From positions 1,715,501 to 1,779,500 of the forward strand of contig NZ_CP114035.2 of the NCBI RefSeq assembly GCF_026898135.2: a stretch of 64,000 nucleotides of DNA. Reading direction: 5' to 3'. Both the position numbers and the translations under genes were made by a program. This document shows, in pieces, positions 8,051-19,646 of the stretch (position 1 is its first letter; the number at the start of each line of letters is the position of its first letter). The DNA comes from Pseudomonas fortuita. Lineage in GTDB: Bacteria; Pseudomonadota; Gammaproteobacteria; Pseudomonadales; Pseudomonadaceae. Under the pieces are notes generated by a model. That model was not told where the DNA came from and ran no database searches. It was given only the letters and a program-made list of their open reading frames with translations.

Positions 8051-11000
8051 ATGGCGTTCTTCACCGCAGCCAGCAAAGCCGACTTCCAGCATCAACTGCA
8101 AGCGGCCCTGGCGCAGCACATCAGCGAACAGTCCCTGCCACAAGTGGCGCTGTTCGCCGAGCAGTTCTTCGGCATCATCTCTCTGGACGAACTCACCCAA
8201 CGCAGGCTTTCCGACCTGGCCGGCTGCACCCTGTCAGCCTGGCGCATCATCGAGCGTTTCGACCCCGAATACCCGCAAGTGCGGGTGTATAACCCTGATT
8301 ACGAACGCAACGGCTGGCAATCGACCCATACCGTGGTCGAAGTGCTGCACCACGACCTGCCGTTCCTGGTCGACTCGGTGCGCACCGAGCTCAACCGCCG
8401 CGGCTACAGCATCCATACCCTGCAAACCACCGTGCTCAGCGTGCGCCGTGGCGCCAAGGGCGAGCTGCTGGAGCTGCTGCCCAAGGGCACACAGGGCGAG
8501 GGCGTGCGTCATGAGTCGCTGATGTACCTGGAGATCGACCGTTGCGCCAATGCCGCCGAACTGACCGTGCTGACCCGCGAGATCGAGCAGGTGCTGGCCG
8601 AGGTACGGGTGGCCGTGGCCGACTTCGAACCGATGAAGGCCAAGCTGCGTGAAGTGGTGGCGCAGGTGGAGCAGACCGCCTTTGGTCCTGCCCAGAACGA
8701 GAAGGGCGAGGTCAAAGCCTTCCTCGAGTGGCTGCTGGACAACCATTTCACCTTCCTGGGCTATGAAGAATTCACCGTCAAGCGCGACGCCGACGGCGGC
8801 CAGATGGTCTACGACGAGCAGTCGTTCCTCGGCCTGCCGCGCCGCCTGCGCGTGGGGCTGACGGCCGAAGAGCTGCGCATCGAAGACTACGCCGTGGCCT
8901 ACCTCAACGAACCACTGTTGCTGTCGTTCGCCAAGGCCGCACTGCCCAGCCGCGTGCACCGCCCGGCCTACCCGGACTACGTGTCGATCCGCCAGCTGGA
9001 CGCCGACGGCAAAGTCATCAAGGAACACCGCTTCATGGGCCTGTACACCTCTTCGGTGTATGGCGAAAGCGTGCATGCCATTCCGTACATCCGTGTGAAG
9101 GTGGCTGAAGTCGAGCGCCGTTCGGGCTTCGACGCCAAGGCCCACCTGGGCAAGGAACTGGCCCAGGTGCTGGAAGTGCTGCCGCGCGACGACCTGTTCC
9201 AGACGCCGATCGACGAGCTGTTCACCACCGTCATGGCGATCGTGCAGATCCAGGAGCGCAACAAGATCCGCGTGTTCCTGCGCAAGGACCCTTACGGCCG
9301 CTTCTGCTACTGCCTGGCCTACGTCCCGCGGGAAATCTACTCCACCGAAGTGCGGCAGAAGATCCAGCAGGTGCTGATGGAGCGCCTGAAGGCCAGCGAC
9401 TGCGAATTCTGGACCTTCTTCTCCGAGTCGGTGCTGGCACGCGTGCAGCTGATTTTGCGGGTAGACCCGAAAAACCGCATCGACATCGACCCGCAGCAGC
9501 TGGAACGCGAAGTGATCCAGGCTTGCCGCTCGTGGCAAGACGACTACTCGACCCTGGTGGTCGAGAACTTTGGTGAAGCCCAAGGCACCAACATCCTGGC
9601 CGATTTCCCCAAGGGCTTCCCGGCCGGGTACCGTGAGCGCTTCGCCGCGCACTCGGCGGTGGTCGACCTGCAGCACGTGCTGAACCTGTCGGAAAGCAAG
9701 CCGCTGGCGATGAGCTTCTACCAGCCGCTGACCCAGGTGGGCGAGCGCATCCTGCACTGCAAGCTGTACCACGCCGATACGCCCCTGGCGCTGTCCGATG
9801 TGCTGCCGATCCTGGAAAACCTCGGCCTGCGTGTGCTCGGCGAGTTTCCGTACCGCCTGCGCCATGCCAATGGCCGCGAGTACTGGATCCACGACTTCGC
9901 CTTCACCTACAGCGAAGGCCTGAGCCTGGATATCCAGCAGCTCAACGACACCCTGCAGGACGCTTTCATCCACATCGTGGGCGGCGATGCCGAGAACGAT
10001 GCCTTCAACCGGCTGGTGCTCACCGCCGGCCTGCCATGGCGTGACGTAGCGCTGTTGCGCGCCTACGCCCGTTACATGAAGCAGATTCGTCTGGGCTTTG
10101 ACCTGGGCTACATCGCCAGTACCCTGAACAACCACACCGACATTGCCCGCGAGCTGACCCGGTTGTTCAAGACCCGCTTCTACCTGGCACGCAAGCTCAC
10201 CCAGGACGACCTGGACGACAAGCAACTGCGCCTGGAGCAAGCGATCCTGACCGCGCTGGACGACGTGCAGGTGCTCAATGAAGACCGCATCCTGCGCCGC
10301 TACCTGGACCTGATCAAGGCTACCCTGCGCACCAACTTCTACCAGCCGGACACCAACGGCCAGAACAAGTCGTACTTCAGCTTCAAGTTCAACCCCAAGC
10401 TGATCCCCGAACTGCCCAAACCAGTCCCCAAGTTCGAAATCTTCGTCTATTCGCCGCGGGTAGAGGGCGTGCACCTGCGCTTTGGCAACGTCGCCCGTGG
10501 CGGCCTGCGCTGGTCTGACCGTGAGGAAGACTTCCGTACCGAGGTGCTGGGCCTGGTGAAAGCCCAGCAGGTGAAGAACTCGGTCATCGTACCGGTCGGC
10601 GCCAAGGGTGGCTTCCTGCCGCGTCGCCTGCCGCTGGGGGGGAGCCGTGACGAGATCGCCGCGGAAGGCGTGGCGTGCTATCGCATCTTCATTTCCGGCC
10701 TGCTCGACATCACCGACAACCTCAAGGACGGCGGCGTGGTGCCTCCGGCCAACGTGGTGCGCCACGACGATGACGACCCATACCTGGTGGTGGCGGCCGA
10801 CAAGGGCACGGCGACTTTCTCCGACATCGCCAACGGCATTGCCATCGACTACGGCTTCTGGCTGGGCGATGCGTTCGCCTCGGGCGGCTCCGCCGGTTAC
10901 GACCACAAGAAGATGGGTATTACCGCGCGCGGCGCCTGGGTTGGTGTGCAACGCCACTTCCGCGAGCGCGGCATCAACGTGCAGGAAGACCCGATCACCG

Positions 11001-12916
11001 TGATTGGCGTGGGCGACATGGCCGGCGACGTGTTCGGCAACGGCCTGCTGATGTCCGACAAGCTGCAACTGGTGGCGGCGTTCAACCACCTGCACATCTT
11101 CATTGACCCGAACCCGGAGCCTGCGTCCAGCTTTGCCGAGCGCAAGCGCCTGTTCGACCTGCCGCGTTCGGCCTGGAGCGATTACGACACCAGCATCATG
11201 TCCGAAGGCGGCGGGATTTTCCCGCGCAGTGCCAAGAGCATCGCCATCAGCCCGCAGATGAAAGAGCGCTTCGCCATCGAAGCCGACCGCCTGACCCCGA
11301 CCGAGCTGCTCAACGCGTTGCTCAAGGCACCGGTCGACCTGTTGTGGAACGGCGGCATTGGTACTTACGTGAAGGCCAGCACCGAAAGCCACGCCGATGT
11401 TGGCGACAAGGCCAACGACGCGCTGCGGGTCAATGGCAACGAACTGCGCTGCAAAGTGGTGGGTGAGGGCGGCAACCTGGGCATGACCCAGCTCGGCCGG
11501 GTCGAGTTCGGCCTGAACGGCGGCGCCACCAACACCGACTTCATCGATAACGCCGGCGGCGTGGACTGCTCCGACCACGAGGTCAACATCAAGATCCTGC
11601 TCAACGAAGTGGTGCAGGGTGGCGACATGACCGAGAAGCAGCGCAACCAGCTGCTCGGCAGCATGACCGACGAAGTGGGCGCCCTGGTGCTGGGCAACAA
11701 CTACAAGCAGACCCAGGCGCTATCGCTGGCGGCCCGTCGTGCCCGCGAGCGGATTGCCGAGTACAAGCGCCTGATGGCCGACCTGGAAGCCCGTGGCAAG
11801 CTGGACCGTGCCATCGAGTTCCTGCCGTCCGAAGAGCAGTTGGCCGAACGCCTGGCGGCCGGCCAGGGCCTGACCCGCGCCGAGCTGTCGGTGCTGATTT
11901 CGTACAGCAAGATCGACCTCAAGGAACAGCTGCTTAAGTCGCTGGTGCCAGACGACGACTACCTGACCCGCGACATGGAAACCGCCTTCCCGCCGTCGCT
12001 GGTCAGCAAGTTCGCCGACTCCATGCGCCGCCACCGCCTGAAGCGTGAAATCGTCAGCACCCAGATCGCCAACGACCTGGTCAACAACATGGGTATCACC
12101 TTCGTCCAGCGCCTGAAGGAGTCGACCGGCATGAGCCCGGCGAACGTGGCCGGGGCCTATGTGATCGTGCGCGACATCTTCCACCTGCCGCACTGGTTCC
12201 GCCAGATCGAGGCACTGGATTACCAGGTGCCGGCAGAAGTCCAGCTGACCCTGATGGACGAACTGATGCGCCTGGGCCGCCGTGCCACGCGCTGGTTCCT
12301 GCGCAGCCGCCGTAACGAGCAGGACGCTGGGCGTGATACCGCACACTTCGGGCCGAAAGTCGCGCAACTGGGGCTCAAGCTCGATGAACTGCTCGAAGGC
12401 CCGACCCGCGAACGCTGGATGGTTCGCTATCAAGGCTTTGTCGACGCCGGTGTTCCAGAGTTGCTGGCGCGCATGGTGGCGGGTACCAGCCACCTCTACA
12501 CCTTGCTGCCGATCATTGAAGCAGCCGACGTCACGGGCCACGACCCGGCGCAGGTGGCCAAGGCGTTCTTTGCCGTGGGGAGTGCCTTGGACCTGACCTG
12601 GTACCTGCAGGAAATCAGTAACTTGCCGGTTGAGAACAACTGGCAGGCGCTGGCCCGCGAAGCCTTCCGCGACGATATCGACCTGCAGCAGCGGGCGATC
12701 ACCATCTCGGTCTTGCAAATGGCCGATGCGCCGGATGACATGGACGCCCGTGTGGCATTGTGGGCTGAACAGCACCGGGTCATGGTGGAGCGCTGGCGCG
12801 CCATGCTGGACGACCTGCGCAACGCCACCGGTACCGACTATGCGATGTACGCGGTGGCCAACCGCGAGCTGGTCGACCTGGCCATGAGCGGGCAGGCGGC
12901 GGTGGTACCGTCCTGA
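8051..12916 (+). CDS. gdhB: NAD-specific glutamate dehydrogenase, large (180 kDa) class
   Basis: This 1621-residue enzyme oxidatively deaminates L-glutamate to 2-oxoglutarate with NAD, the catabolic route that feeds arginine and glutamate carbon into the TCA cycle. Its length equals that of the L-180 class (P. aeruginosa GdhB about 1620). A long N-terminal regulatory half with ACT-like regions precedes the catalytic core (about residues 800-1200). The core holds GGLRWSDR, the catalytic-lysine region PVGAKGGF, ITDNLKDG, DKGTATFSDIAN, and the nucleotide-binding GVGDMAGDVFGNG. The start at 8051 (MAFFTAASKADF) has CGGAG about 9 bases upstream; an in-frame TTG at 7976 is much less likely. A strong terminator follows the stop. 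Confidence 0.96.
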   Translation: MAFFTAASKADFQHQLQAALAQHISEQSLPQVALFAEQFFGIISLDELTQRRLSDLAGCTLSAWRIIERFDPEYPQVRVYNPDYERNGWQSTHTVVEVLHHDLPFLVDSVRTELNRRGYSIHTLQTTVLSVRRGAKGELLELLPKGTQGEGVRHESLMYLEIDRCANAAELTVLTREIEQVLAEVRVAVADFEPMKAKLREVVAQVEQTAFGPAQNEKGEVKAFLEWLLDNHFTFLGYEEFTVKRDADGGQMVYDEQSFLGLPRRLRVGLTAEELRIEDYAVAYLNEPLLLSFAKAALPSRVHRPAYPDYVSIRQLDADGKVIKEHRFMGLYTSSVYGESVHAIPYIRVKVAEVERRSGFDAKAHLGKELAQVLEVLPRDDLFQTPIDELFTTVMAIVQIQERNKIRVFLRKDPYGRFCYCLAYVPREIYSTEVRQKIQQVLMERLKASDCEFWTFFSESVLARVQLILRVDPKNRIDIDPQQLEREVIQACRSWQDDYSTLVVENFGEAQGTNILADFPKGFPAGYRERFAAHSAVVDLQHVLNLSESKPLAMSFYQPLTQVGERILHCKLYHADTPLALSDVLPILENLGLRVLGEFPYRLRHANGREYWIHDFAFTYSEGLSLDIQQLNDTLQDAFIHIVGGDAENDAFNRLVLTAGLPWRDVALLRAYARYMKQIRLGFDLGYIASTLNNHTDIARELTRLFKTRFYLARKLTQDDLDDKQLRLEQAILTALDDVQVLNEDRILRRYLDLIKATLRTNFYQPDTNGQNKSYFSFKFNPKLIPELPKPVPKFEIFVYSPRVEGVHLRFGNVARGGLRWSDREEDFRTEVLGLVKAQQVKNSVIVPVGAKGGFLPRRLPLGGSRDEIAAEGVACYRIFISGLLDITDNLKDGGVVPPANVVRHDDDDPYLVVAADKGTATFSDIANGIAIDYGFWLGDAFASGGSAGYDHKKMGITARGAWVGVQRHFRERGINVQEDPITVIGVGDMAGDVFGNGLLMSDKLQLVAAFNHLHIFIDPNPEPASSFAERKRLFDLPRSAWSDYDTSIMSEGGGIFPRSAKSIAISPQMKERFAIEADRLTPTELLNALLKAPVDLLWNGGIGTYVKASTESHADVGDKANDALRVNGNELRCKVVGEGGNLGMTQLGRVEFGLNGGATNTDFIDNAGGVDCSDHEVNIKILLNEVVQGGDMTEKQRNQLLGSMTDEVGALVLGNNYKQTQALSLAARRARERIAEYKRLMADLEARGKLDRAIEFLPSEEQLAERLAAGQGLTRAELSVLISYSKIDLKEQLLKSLVPDDDYLTRDMETAFPPSLVSKFADSMRRHRLKREIVSTQIANDLVNNMGITFVQRLKESTGMSPANVAGAYVIVRDIFHLPHWFRQIEALDYQVPAEVQLTLMDELMRLGRRATRWFLRSRRNEQDAGRDTAHFGPKVAQLGLKLDELLEGPTRERWMVRYQGFVDAGVPELLARMVAGTSHLYTLLPIIEAADVTGHDPAQVAKAFFAVGSALDLTWYLQEISNLPVENNWQALAREAFRDDIDLQQRAITISVLQMADAPDDMDARVALWAEQHRVMVERWRAMLDDLRNATGTDYAMYAVANRELVDLAMSGQAAVVPS

Positions 12917-12936
12917 GCCTTATGGTGCGGTAAAAC

Positions 12937-12970
12937 AAAGCCCCGGCAGTGATGCCGGGGCTTTTCTTTT
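12937..12970 (+). terminator. intrinsic terminator of gdhB
   Basis: A 12-bp perfect stem (AAAGCCCCGGCA / TGCCGGGGCTTT) with a GTGA loop is followed by a T-rich run (TTCTTTT). It lies 21 bases after the gdhB stop. Confidence 0.92.
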
Positions 12971-12974
12971 GTCT

Positions 12975-13083
12975 GTACCGGCCTCTTCGCGGGGCAAGCC
13001 CCCTCCCATAGGTGCCCCACTGCCTTCAAGTTCAGTGCAGCAGCTGTGGGAGCGGGCTTGCCCCGCGAAGAGGCCGGTAGAGG
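12975..13083. repeat. REP inverted pair between gdhB and ppsR
   Basis: The unit TACCGGCCTCTTCGCGGGGC (about 12976) and its inverted partner (GGGAGCGGGCTTGCCCCGCG, then AAGAGGCCGGTA, about 13048-13079) are separated by about 35 bases. This is the canonical P. putida REP pair. It lies between convergent genes, immediately beyond the gdhB terminator, and abuts the ppsR stop codon. Confidence 0.9.
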
Positions 13084-13084
13084 C

Positions 13085-13903
13085 TTACTTGAACCGCCGC
13101 TCCACCCCTTTTTCCACCAGGATCTTGGCGGAAATCTCTTCCACTGAAAAATGCGTGGAATTGATGTTGGGAATGTTCTCCCGGCGGAACAGGCTCTCTA
13201 CCTCGCGCACTTCGAACTCGCACTGGGCAAAGCTGGAATAGCGGCTGTTGGGCTTGCGTTCGTGACGGATGGCGGTGAGGCGGTCGGGGTCGATGGTCAG
13301 GCCGAACAGCTTGCTGTGGTGCTTTTTCAGCACCGCTGGCAGTTGCAGGCGCTCCATGTCGTCTTCGGTCAGCGGGTAGTTGGCCGCGCGGATGCCGAAT
13401 TGCATCGCCATGTACAGGCAGGTAGGGGTTTTGCCGCAGCGGGACACACCCACCAGAATCAGGTCGGCCTTGTCGTAGTAATGGGTGCGCGCGCCGTCGT
13501 CGTTATCCAGGGCGAAATTCACCGCCTCGATGCGTTCCATGTAGTTGGAGTTGCCGCCAATCGAGTGCGATTTGCCCACGGAATACGACGAATGGGCGGT
13601 CAATTCCTGTTCAAGGGGGGATAAAAACGAAGAAAAGATGTCGATCATGAAGCCGTTCGAGGTCGCCAGGATCTCACGGATGTCCTGGTTGACGATCGTG
13701 TCGAAGATGATCGGGCGTACCCCGTCACGTTCGGCCGCCGCGTTGATTTGCTGGACCATGGTGCGTGCTTTGTCGGGCGAATCAATGTACGGACGGGTGA
13801 ATTTGTTGAACGGAATGCTCTCGAATTGCGCCAGCAAACTCTGGCCCAGGGTTTCGGCAGTGATACCGGTGCCGTCGGAGATGAAGAACGCGGTTCGTTT
13901 CAT
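13085..13903 (-). CDS. ppsR: PEP synthase regulatory protein (bifunctional kinase / pyrophosphorylase)
   Basis: This 272-residue DUF299-family protein switches PEP synthase off by ADP-dependent phosphorylation of its active-site threonine and on by Pi-dependent removal. It opens [20 protein letters not shown] and carries the P-loop [10 protein letters not shown] near residue 155, both signatures of the family. Length is typical. I start at ATG 13903; an upstream in-frame extension has no family resemblance. It is divergent from ppsA, its target, with 179 bases between the starts. Confidence 0.95.
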   Translation of the reverse strand: MKRTAFFISDGTGITAETLGQSLLAQFESIPFNKFTRPYIDSPDKARTMVQQINAAAERDGVRPIIFDTIVNQDIREILATSNGFMIDIFSSFLSPLEQELTAHSSYSVGKSHSIGGNSNYMERIEAVNFALDNDDGARTHYYDKADLILVGVSRCGKTPTCLYMAMQFGIRAANYPLTEDDMERLQLPAVLKKHHSKLFGLTIDPDRLTAIRHERKPNSRYSSFAQCEFEVREVESLFRRENIPNINSTHFSVEEISAKILVEKGVERRFK

Positions 13904-14082
13904 TTGCGATCTGGGCCTTAAGCTGATGACGTTTCTTGGATATGATAAGTTCGGTTTGCCGAATGCGGCTGTCGGCATTCTCACTTATTTTCCAGGTACA
14001 GGCCACAAACGCCCGGCCAAGTCACCGAAGACAGGCGGGCGCCTCTTTGAGCTTTTCCAACACAGTTAGTGGAGAGATCACC

Positions 14083-16458
<2,376 letters not shown>

Positions 16459-16468
16459 CGCAGTAAAA

Positions 16469-16507
16469 CGCGGGGGGACGTCTGGCGTGCCCCCGCCTGG
16501 TTTTTTC
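16469..16507 (+). terminator. intrinsic terminator of ppsA
   Basis: The GCGGGGG / CCCCCGC stem with a loop of about 13 bases is followed by TGG and a T6 run, starting about 11 bases after the ppsA stop. Confidence 0.82.
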
Positions 16508-16560
16508 CAGGGCGTGTTCCAGTAATGGTTCCCGCCCTTTTTTGTGCACCAAGCAACCTT

Positions 16561-17553
16561 ATGCAAAGCAGCAGCACTCTATTTCCCGTGGCCCTGCTCA
16601 GTGCCGAGCGGCGCGGCGACCTCAGCGAAGACGTGTACCGGATCAAGGCTGGCAACAGCCCCGACCCTAGCGTCGAGCTTGCCCTCACCCGTCTGGGGCT
16701 TGCCGATCAGGGGCAGGCCTTTGGCGTGCCGGTCATTCTCCTGCACGGCAGTTTTTCCAATCGGCGTTTCTGGTATTCGCCCAAAGGGGTTGGCCTGGGC
16801 GCCTATCTCGCCCGTGCCGGTTTCGATGTGTGGATCCCGGAAATGCGCGGCCATGGCCTGTCGCCGCGTAACCGCGCCTGGCAGCACAACACTGTTGCCG
16901 CCTATGCCCGTGATGACCTGCCACTGATTGCTGCGTTCGTGCGCGAGCAGTCGGGCCAGGCGCCGCACTGGGTAGGCCACTCCCTCGGCGGCACGACCCT
17001 GGCGGCAGCCTTGGGCGGTGGTTTTCTGGCTGCCGGGCAGGTGGCCAGCGTGGCACTGTTCGGTACCCAGATCAGCCGCGTCTATTGGCCGCTGAAAGTG
17101 CCACCGCTGGCCTGGGGCGCGAAGCTGTTGCTCAAGCGCTGGGGGCAGATCTCCGGGCCGCGCTTCAAGCGTGGGCCGGAGGATGAGCCGATCGGTCTGG
17201 CGCTGGAGAGCATGCGCTGGCACGGCCTGTTCGGGCGCTTTGGCGACAAGCAGAGCGACTGGTGGGCGGGGCTGGCAGAGGTGGATGTGCCGCTGCTGGC
17301 GGTGGCTGGCGCGGGGGACTTCCAAGACCCGGTGTGGGCCTGCCGCAAGCTGTTCGAGCAACTGGGGGGTGAGCGCAAGCAGTTCCTGCGGCTTGGGCGT
17401 GAGGAAGGCTTCGACGCCTTCGGGCATGTCGACATGCTGGTGAGCAAGGCTGCGCAGGTGCAGGTGTGGCCGCTGGTGGAACGCTGGTTGCGTAACCCGC
17501 TGTTGCCGGTGCACGAGTCCATTGTGGCTGTAGAGCCTTTGCCAGCCAGCTGA
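16561..17553 (+). CDS. alpha/beta-hydrolase, uncharacterised
   Basis: This 330-residue protein has the alpha/beta-hydrolase fold: oxyanion HGSFSN near residue 60, the nucleophile elbow GHSLGG (Ser near 142), an acid in AGAGDFQDP (near 255) and a His in FGHVDML (near 296). An intact catalytic triad implies an esterase, lipase or thioesterase; the substrate is unknown. I start at ATG 16561 (MQSSSTLFPVALL); an in-frame ATG at 16525 sits inside the tail of the ppsA terminator region. The location between ppsA and rraA is the same as in other pseudomonads, from memory. Confidence 0.85.
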   Translation: MQSSSTLFPVALLSAERRGDLSEDVYRIKAGNSPDPSVELALTRLGLADQGQAFGVPVILLHGSFSNRRFWYSPKGVGLGAYLARAGFDVWIPEMRGHGLSPRNRAWQHNTVAAYARDDLPLIAAFVREQSGQAPHWVGHSLGGTTLAAALGGGFLAAGQVASVALFGTQISRVYWPLKVPPLAWGAKLLLKRWGQISGPRFKRGPEDEPIGLALESMRWHGLFGRFGDKQSDWWAGLAEVDVPLLAVAGAGDFQDPVWACRKLFEQLGGERKQFLRLGREEGFDAFGHVDMLVSKAAQVQVWPLVERWLRNPLLPVHESIVAVEPLPAS

Positions 17554-17561
17554 CCTTGTTT

Positions 17562-17673
17562 TGTCTGTACCGGCCTCTTCGCGGGTGAACCCGCTCCCAC
17601 TGGGATTACACAGCACTGAAGTCTTGTGATATCCCTGTGGGAGCGGGTTCACCCGCGAAGAGGCCCGCACAGG
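17562..17673. repeat. REP inverted pair between hydrolase gene and rraA
   Basis: Two canonical units face each other: TACCGGCCTCTTCGCGGGTG with ACCCGCTCCCACTGGG (17568-17603), and CCTGTGGGAGCGGGTTCACC with CGCGAAGAGGCC (17634-17665). About 30 bases separate them. The pair here lies between two genes in the same direction. Confidence 0.9.
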
Positions 17674-17769
17674 CTGAAGATGACCGTTTGGTCCTTGGTG
17701 ACTACGACAGCCTCCAAGGTGTAGCCTTGGCCGATACCCGCTTTCGTTGTGACTGACAGGAGCCTCCCC

Positions 17770-18261
17770 ATGCAGCATTACGTAACGCCCGACCTGTGTG
17801 ACGCCTACCCGGACCTGGTGCAGGTGCTGGAACCGATGTTCAGCAATTTTGGCGGCCGTGATTCGTTCGGCGGCCAGATCGTGACCATCAAGTGCTTCGA
17901 AGACAACTCGCTGGTCAAGGAGCAGGTCGAACTCGACGGCAAGGGCAAGGTGCTGGTGGTCGATGGCGGTGGCTCGCTGCGCCGTGCGCTGCTTGGCGAC
18001 ATGCTTGCCGACAAGGCCGCCAAGAACGGTTGGGAAGGCCTGGTGATCTATGGCTGCGTGCGTGACGTAGACGTATTGATCCAGACCGATGTCGGCGTAC
18101 AGGCCCTGGCCAGCCACCCGATGAAAACCGACAAGCGCGGCATCGGCGACCTCAACGTGGTGGTGACTTTCGCCGGGGTAACCTTCCGCCCGGGCGAATA
18201 TGTGTATGCCGACAACAATGGCGTGCTGGTCTCGCCAAGCCCGCTGAAGATGCCGGAGTGA
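17770..18261 (+). CDS. rraA: RraA-family regulator of RNase E activity / demethylmenaquinone-methyltransferase-like fold protein
   Basis: The 163-residue protein belongs to the RraA family, whose E. coli member binds RNase E and inhibits mRNA decay. Characteristic stretches are [41 protein letters not shown] and [13 protein letters not shown]. The same fold also hosts 4-hydroxy-4-methyl-2-oxoglutarate aldolases; the glycine-arginine active-site pattern (G..RD) is kept, so an aldolase activity is possible. The start is ATG 17770 with CAGGAG about 9 bases upstream. It is followed after 27 bases by the CorA-type gene and may be cotranscribed with it. Confidence 0.88.
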   Translation: MQHYVTPDLCDAYPDLVQVLEPMFSNFGGRDSFGGQIVTIKCFEDNSLVKEQVELDGKGKVLVVDGGGSLRRALLGDMLADKAAKNGWEGLVIYGCVRDVDVLIQTDVGVQALASHPMKTDKRGIGDLNVVVTFAGVTFRPGEYVYADNNGVLVSPSPLKMPE

Positions 18262-18288
18262 TGCGCCGCACGCGCTGATGGAGCTTTG

Positions 18289-19284
18289 ATGTTCGAGGAA
18301 GACAACGCGCAGTGGGGGCTGGTCCATGCCCTGGTGCTCGATGGTAAAGGTAGCGCCCGCCCGATTGCCCGTACCGAACTGGACGACTTGCAGCTGCAAC
18401 CTGAGCAGAGCCTGTGGCTGCACTGGGATCGCAGCCATCCACAAACCCGCACCTGGCTGCTGCATGACAGCGGCCTGAGCGAGTTTGCCTGCGAGCTGCT
18501 GCTGGAAGAAAACACCCGGCCGCGCCTGCTGCCCATGGCTGACGAACAGCTGTTGCTGTTTTTGCGCGGGGTTAACCTCAACCCGGGCGCAGAACCCGAA
18601 GACATGGTCTCGGTGCGTATCTTCGCCCAGGCGCAGCGGGTCATATCGTTGCGCTTGCGCCCATTGCGCGCCAGTGACGAGATTCTTCAGTTGCTGGAGC
18701 AGGGCAGGGGGCCGAAGTCGGCTTCCGAACTGCTGCTGCTGATGGGCGAGCTGCTGACCGAAAAGGTCCAGGGCCTGGTCAGCGACCTCTCCGAACTGGT
18801 CGACCTGGAAGAAGAAAAGGTCGAAGCCGACGAACGGTACACCCCGGAGAACGGCAGCCTGCAGCAGATCCGCCGTCGTGCAGCGGGCCTGAGGCGTTTT
18901 TTGGCACCGCAGCGGGAAATCTATGCCCAGCTGTCGCGCAGCAAATGGGGCTGGTTTGCCGATGCCGATGCCGATTACTGGAACGAGCTGAACAACAGCC
19001 TGATCCGCTACCTCGAAGAGCTTGAGCTGACCCGCGAGCGCGCTGCGCTGGTGCTGGAGAGCGAAGATCGCCGGCGCAGCGAGCGGATGAACCGCACCAT
19101 GTACCGCTTTGGCATCATCACTTGCATCTTCCTGCCCATGAGCTTCATCACCGGGTTGCTGGGCATCAATGTCGGCGGCATCCCGGGGGCGGAAAACCCC
19201 TATGGCTTCCTGTTCGCCTGCCTCGTCGTGCTGGGGCTGGCGGTGGGGCAGTGGTGGATGTTCCGGCGGTTGCGATGGGTCTAG
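18289..19284 (+). CDS. cmaX: CorA/ZntB-family divalent cation transporter (CmaX type)
   Basis: The 331-residue protein has the CorA/ZntB architecture: a large cytoplasmic N-terminal funnel (about residues 1-265, ending in long charged helices such as LELTRERAALVLESEDRRRSE) and two C-terminal membrane helices (ITCIFLPMSFITGLLGI and FLFACLVVLGLAVGQWWMF). The pore signature is G-I-N (GINVGGIPG) rather than CorA's G-M-N, as in ZntB and related proteins, so Mg, Zn or other cations are possible. GGAG precedes ATG 18289. In P. aeruginosa the ortholog (CmaX) heads the cmaX-cfrX-cmpX group next to sigX, matching the order seen here. Confidence 0.86.
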   Translation: MFEEDNAQWGLVHALVLDGKGSARPIARTELDDLQLQPEQSLWLHWDRSHPQTRTWLLHDSGLSEFACELLLEENTRPRLLPMADEQLLLFLRGVNLNPGAEPEDMVSVRIFAQAQRVISLRLRPLRASDEILQLLEQGRGPKSASELLLLMGELLTEKVQGLVSDLSELVDLEEEKVEADERYTPENGSLQQIRRRAAGLRRFLAPQREIYAQLSRSKWGWFADADADYWNELNNSLIRYLEELELTRERAALVLESEDRRRSERMNRTMYRFGIITCIFLPMSFITGLLGINVGGIPGAENPYGFLFACLVVLGLAVGQWWMFRRLRWV

Positions 19285-19371
19285 GTGTTCATTTTGAAAC
19301 ATTCGTGCCAATCGGATGTGTGACCCATTGCCCGGCCATCTCGTCTCTTGCTGACACTGCGCGAGGTGCAC

Positions 19372-19644
19372 ATGCACGATCCGTTTGAAGAATCCCTGCG
19401 TGACCTGCTCAAGGCGTCACCCTCCGGCAATGACCGGGATGACCTGGACGACGCTGCTTGCCTGGGTCGCGTGCTTAAAACTGCCAACCGTCAGGTTGGC
19501 GCGGGTGATCTGTTCAGCCTGCTTGGCCGCTGGAGCCAGGCGCTGCTGATTGCCGTCAATAATGGCTCGGCGCATGTCGCGCCGGTGCGTCGACACTCTT
19601 CCCGCAACGCTGCCAGCGGCAGCAAAGCAGATAAGGCCGATTGA
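19372..19644 (+). CDS. cfrX: CfrX, small conserved protein of the sigX region
   Basis: The 90-residue soluble protein begins MHDPFEESLRDLLKASPSGND and ends in a basic, Ser/Lys-rich tail. No signal peptide or membrane segment is seen and no biochemical function is known to me. GAGGTG lies about 4-9 bases before ATG 19372. Its stop overlaps the region just before the cmpX start (2 bases apart), which implies tight cotranscription with cmpX. The name follows the conserved cmaX-cfrX-cmpX order known in Pseudomonas. Confidence 0.78.
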   Translation: MHDPFEESLRDLLKASPSGNDRDDLDDAACLGRVLKTANRQVGAGDLFSLLGRWSQALLIAVNNGSAHVAPVRRHSSRNAASGSKADKAD

Positions 19645-19646
19645 AT

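Noticed and set aside
8234..11578. Very long open frame (about 1100 codons) antisense to gdhB
   Set aside because: High-G+C coding DNA produces long antisense frames; its composition is low-complexity (His, Gln, Val rich), it has no motifs, and gdhB is an unmistakable full-length gene.
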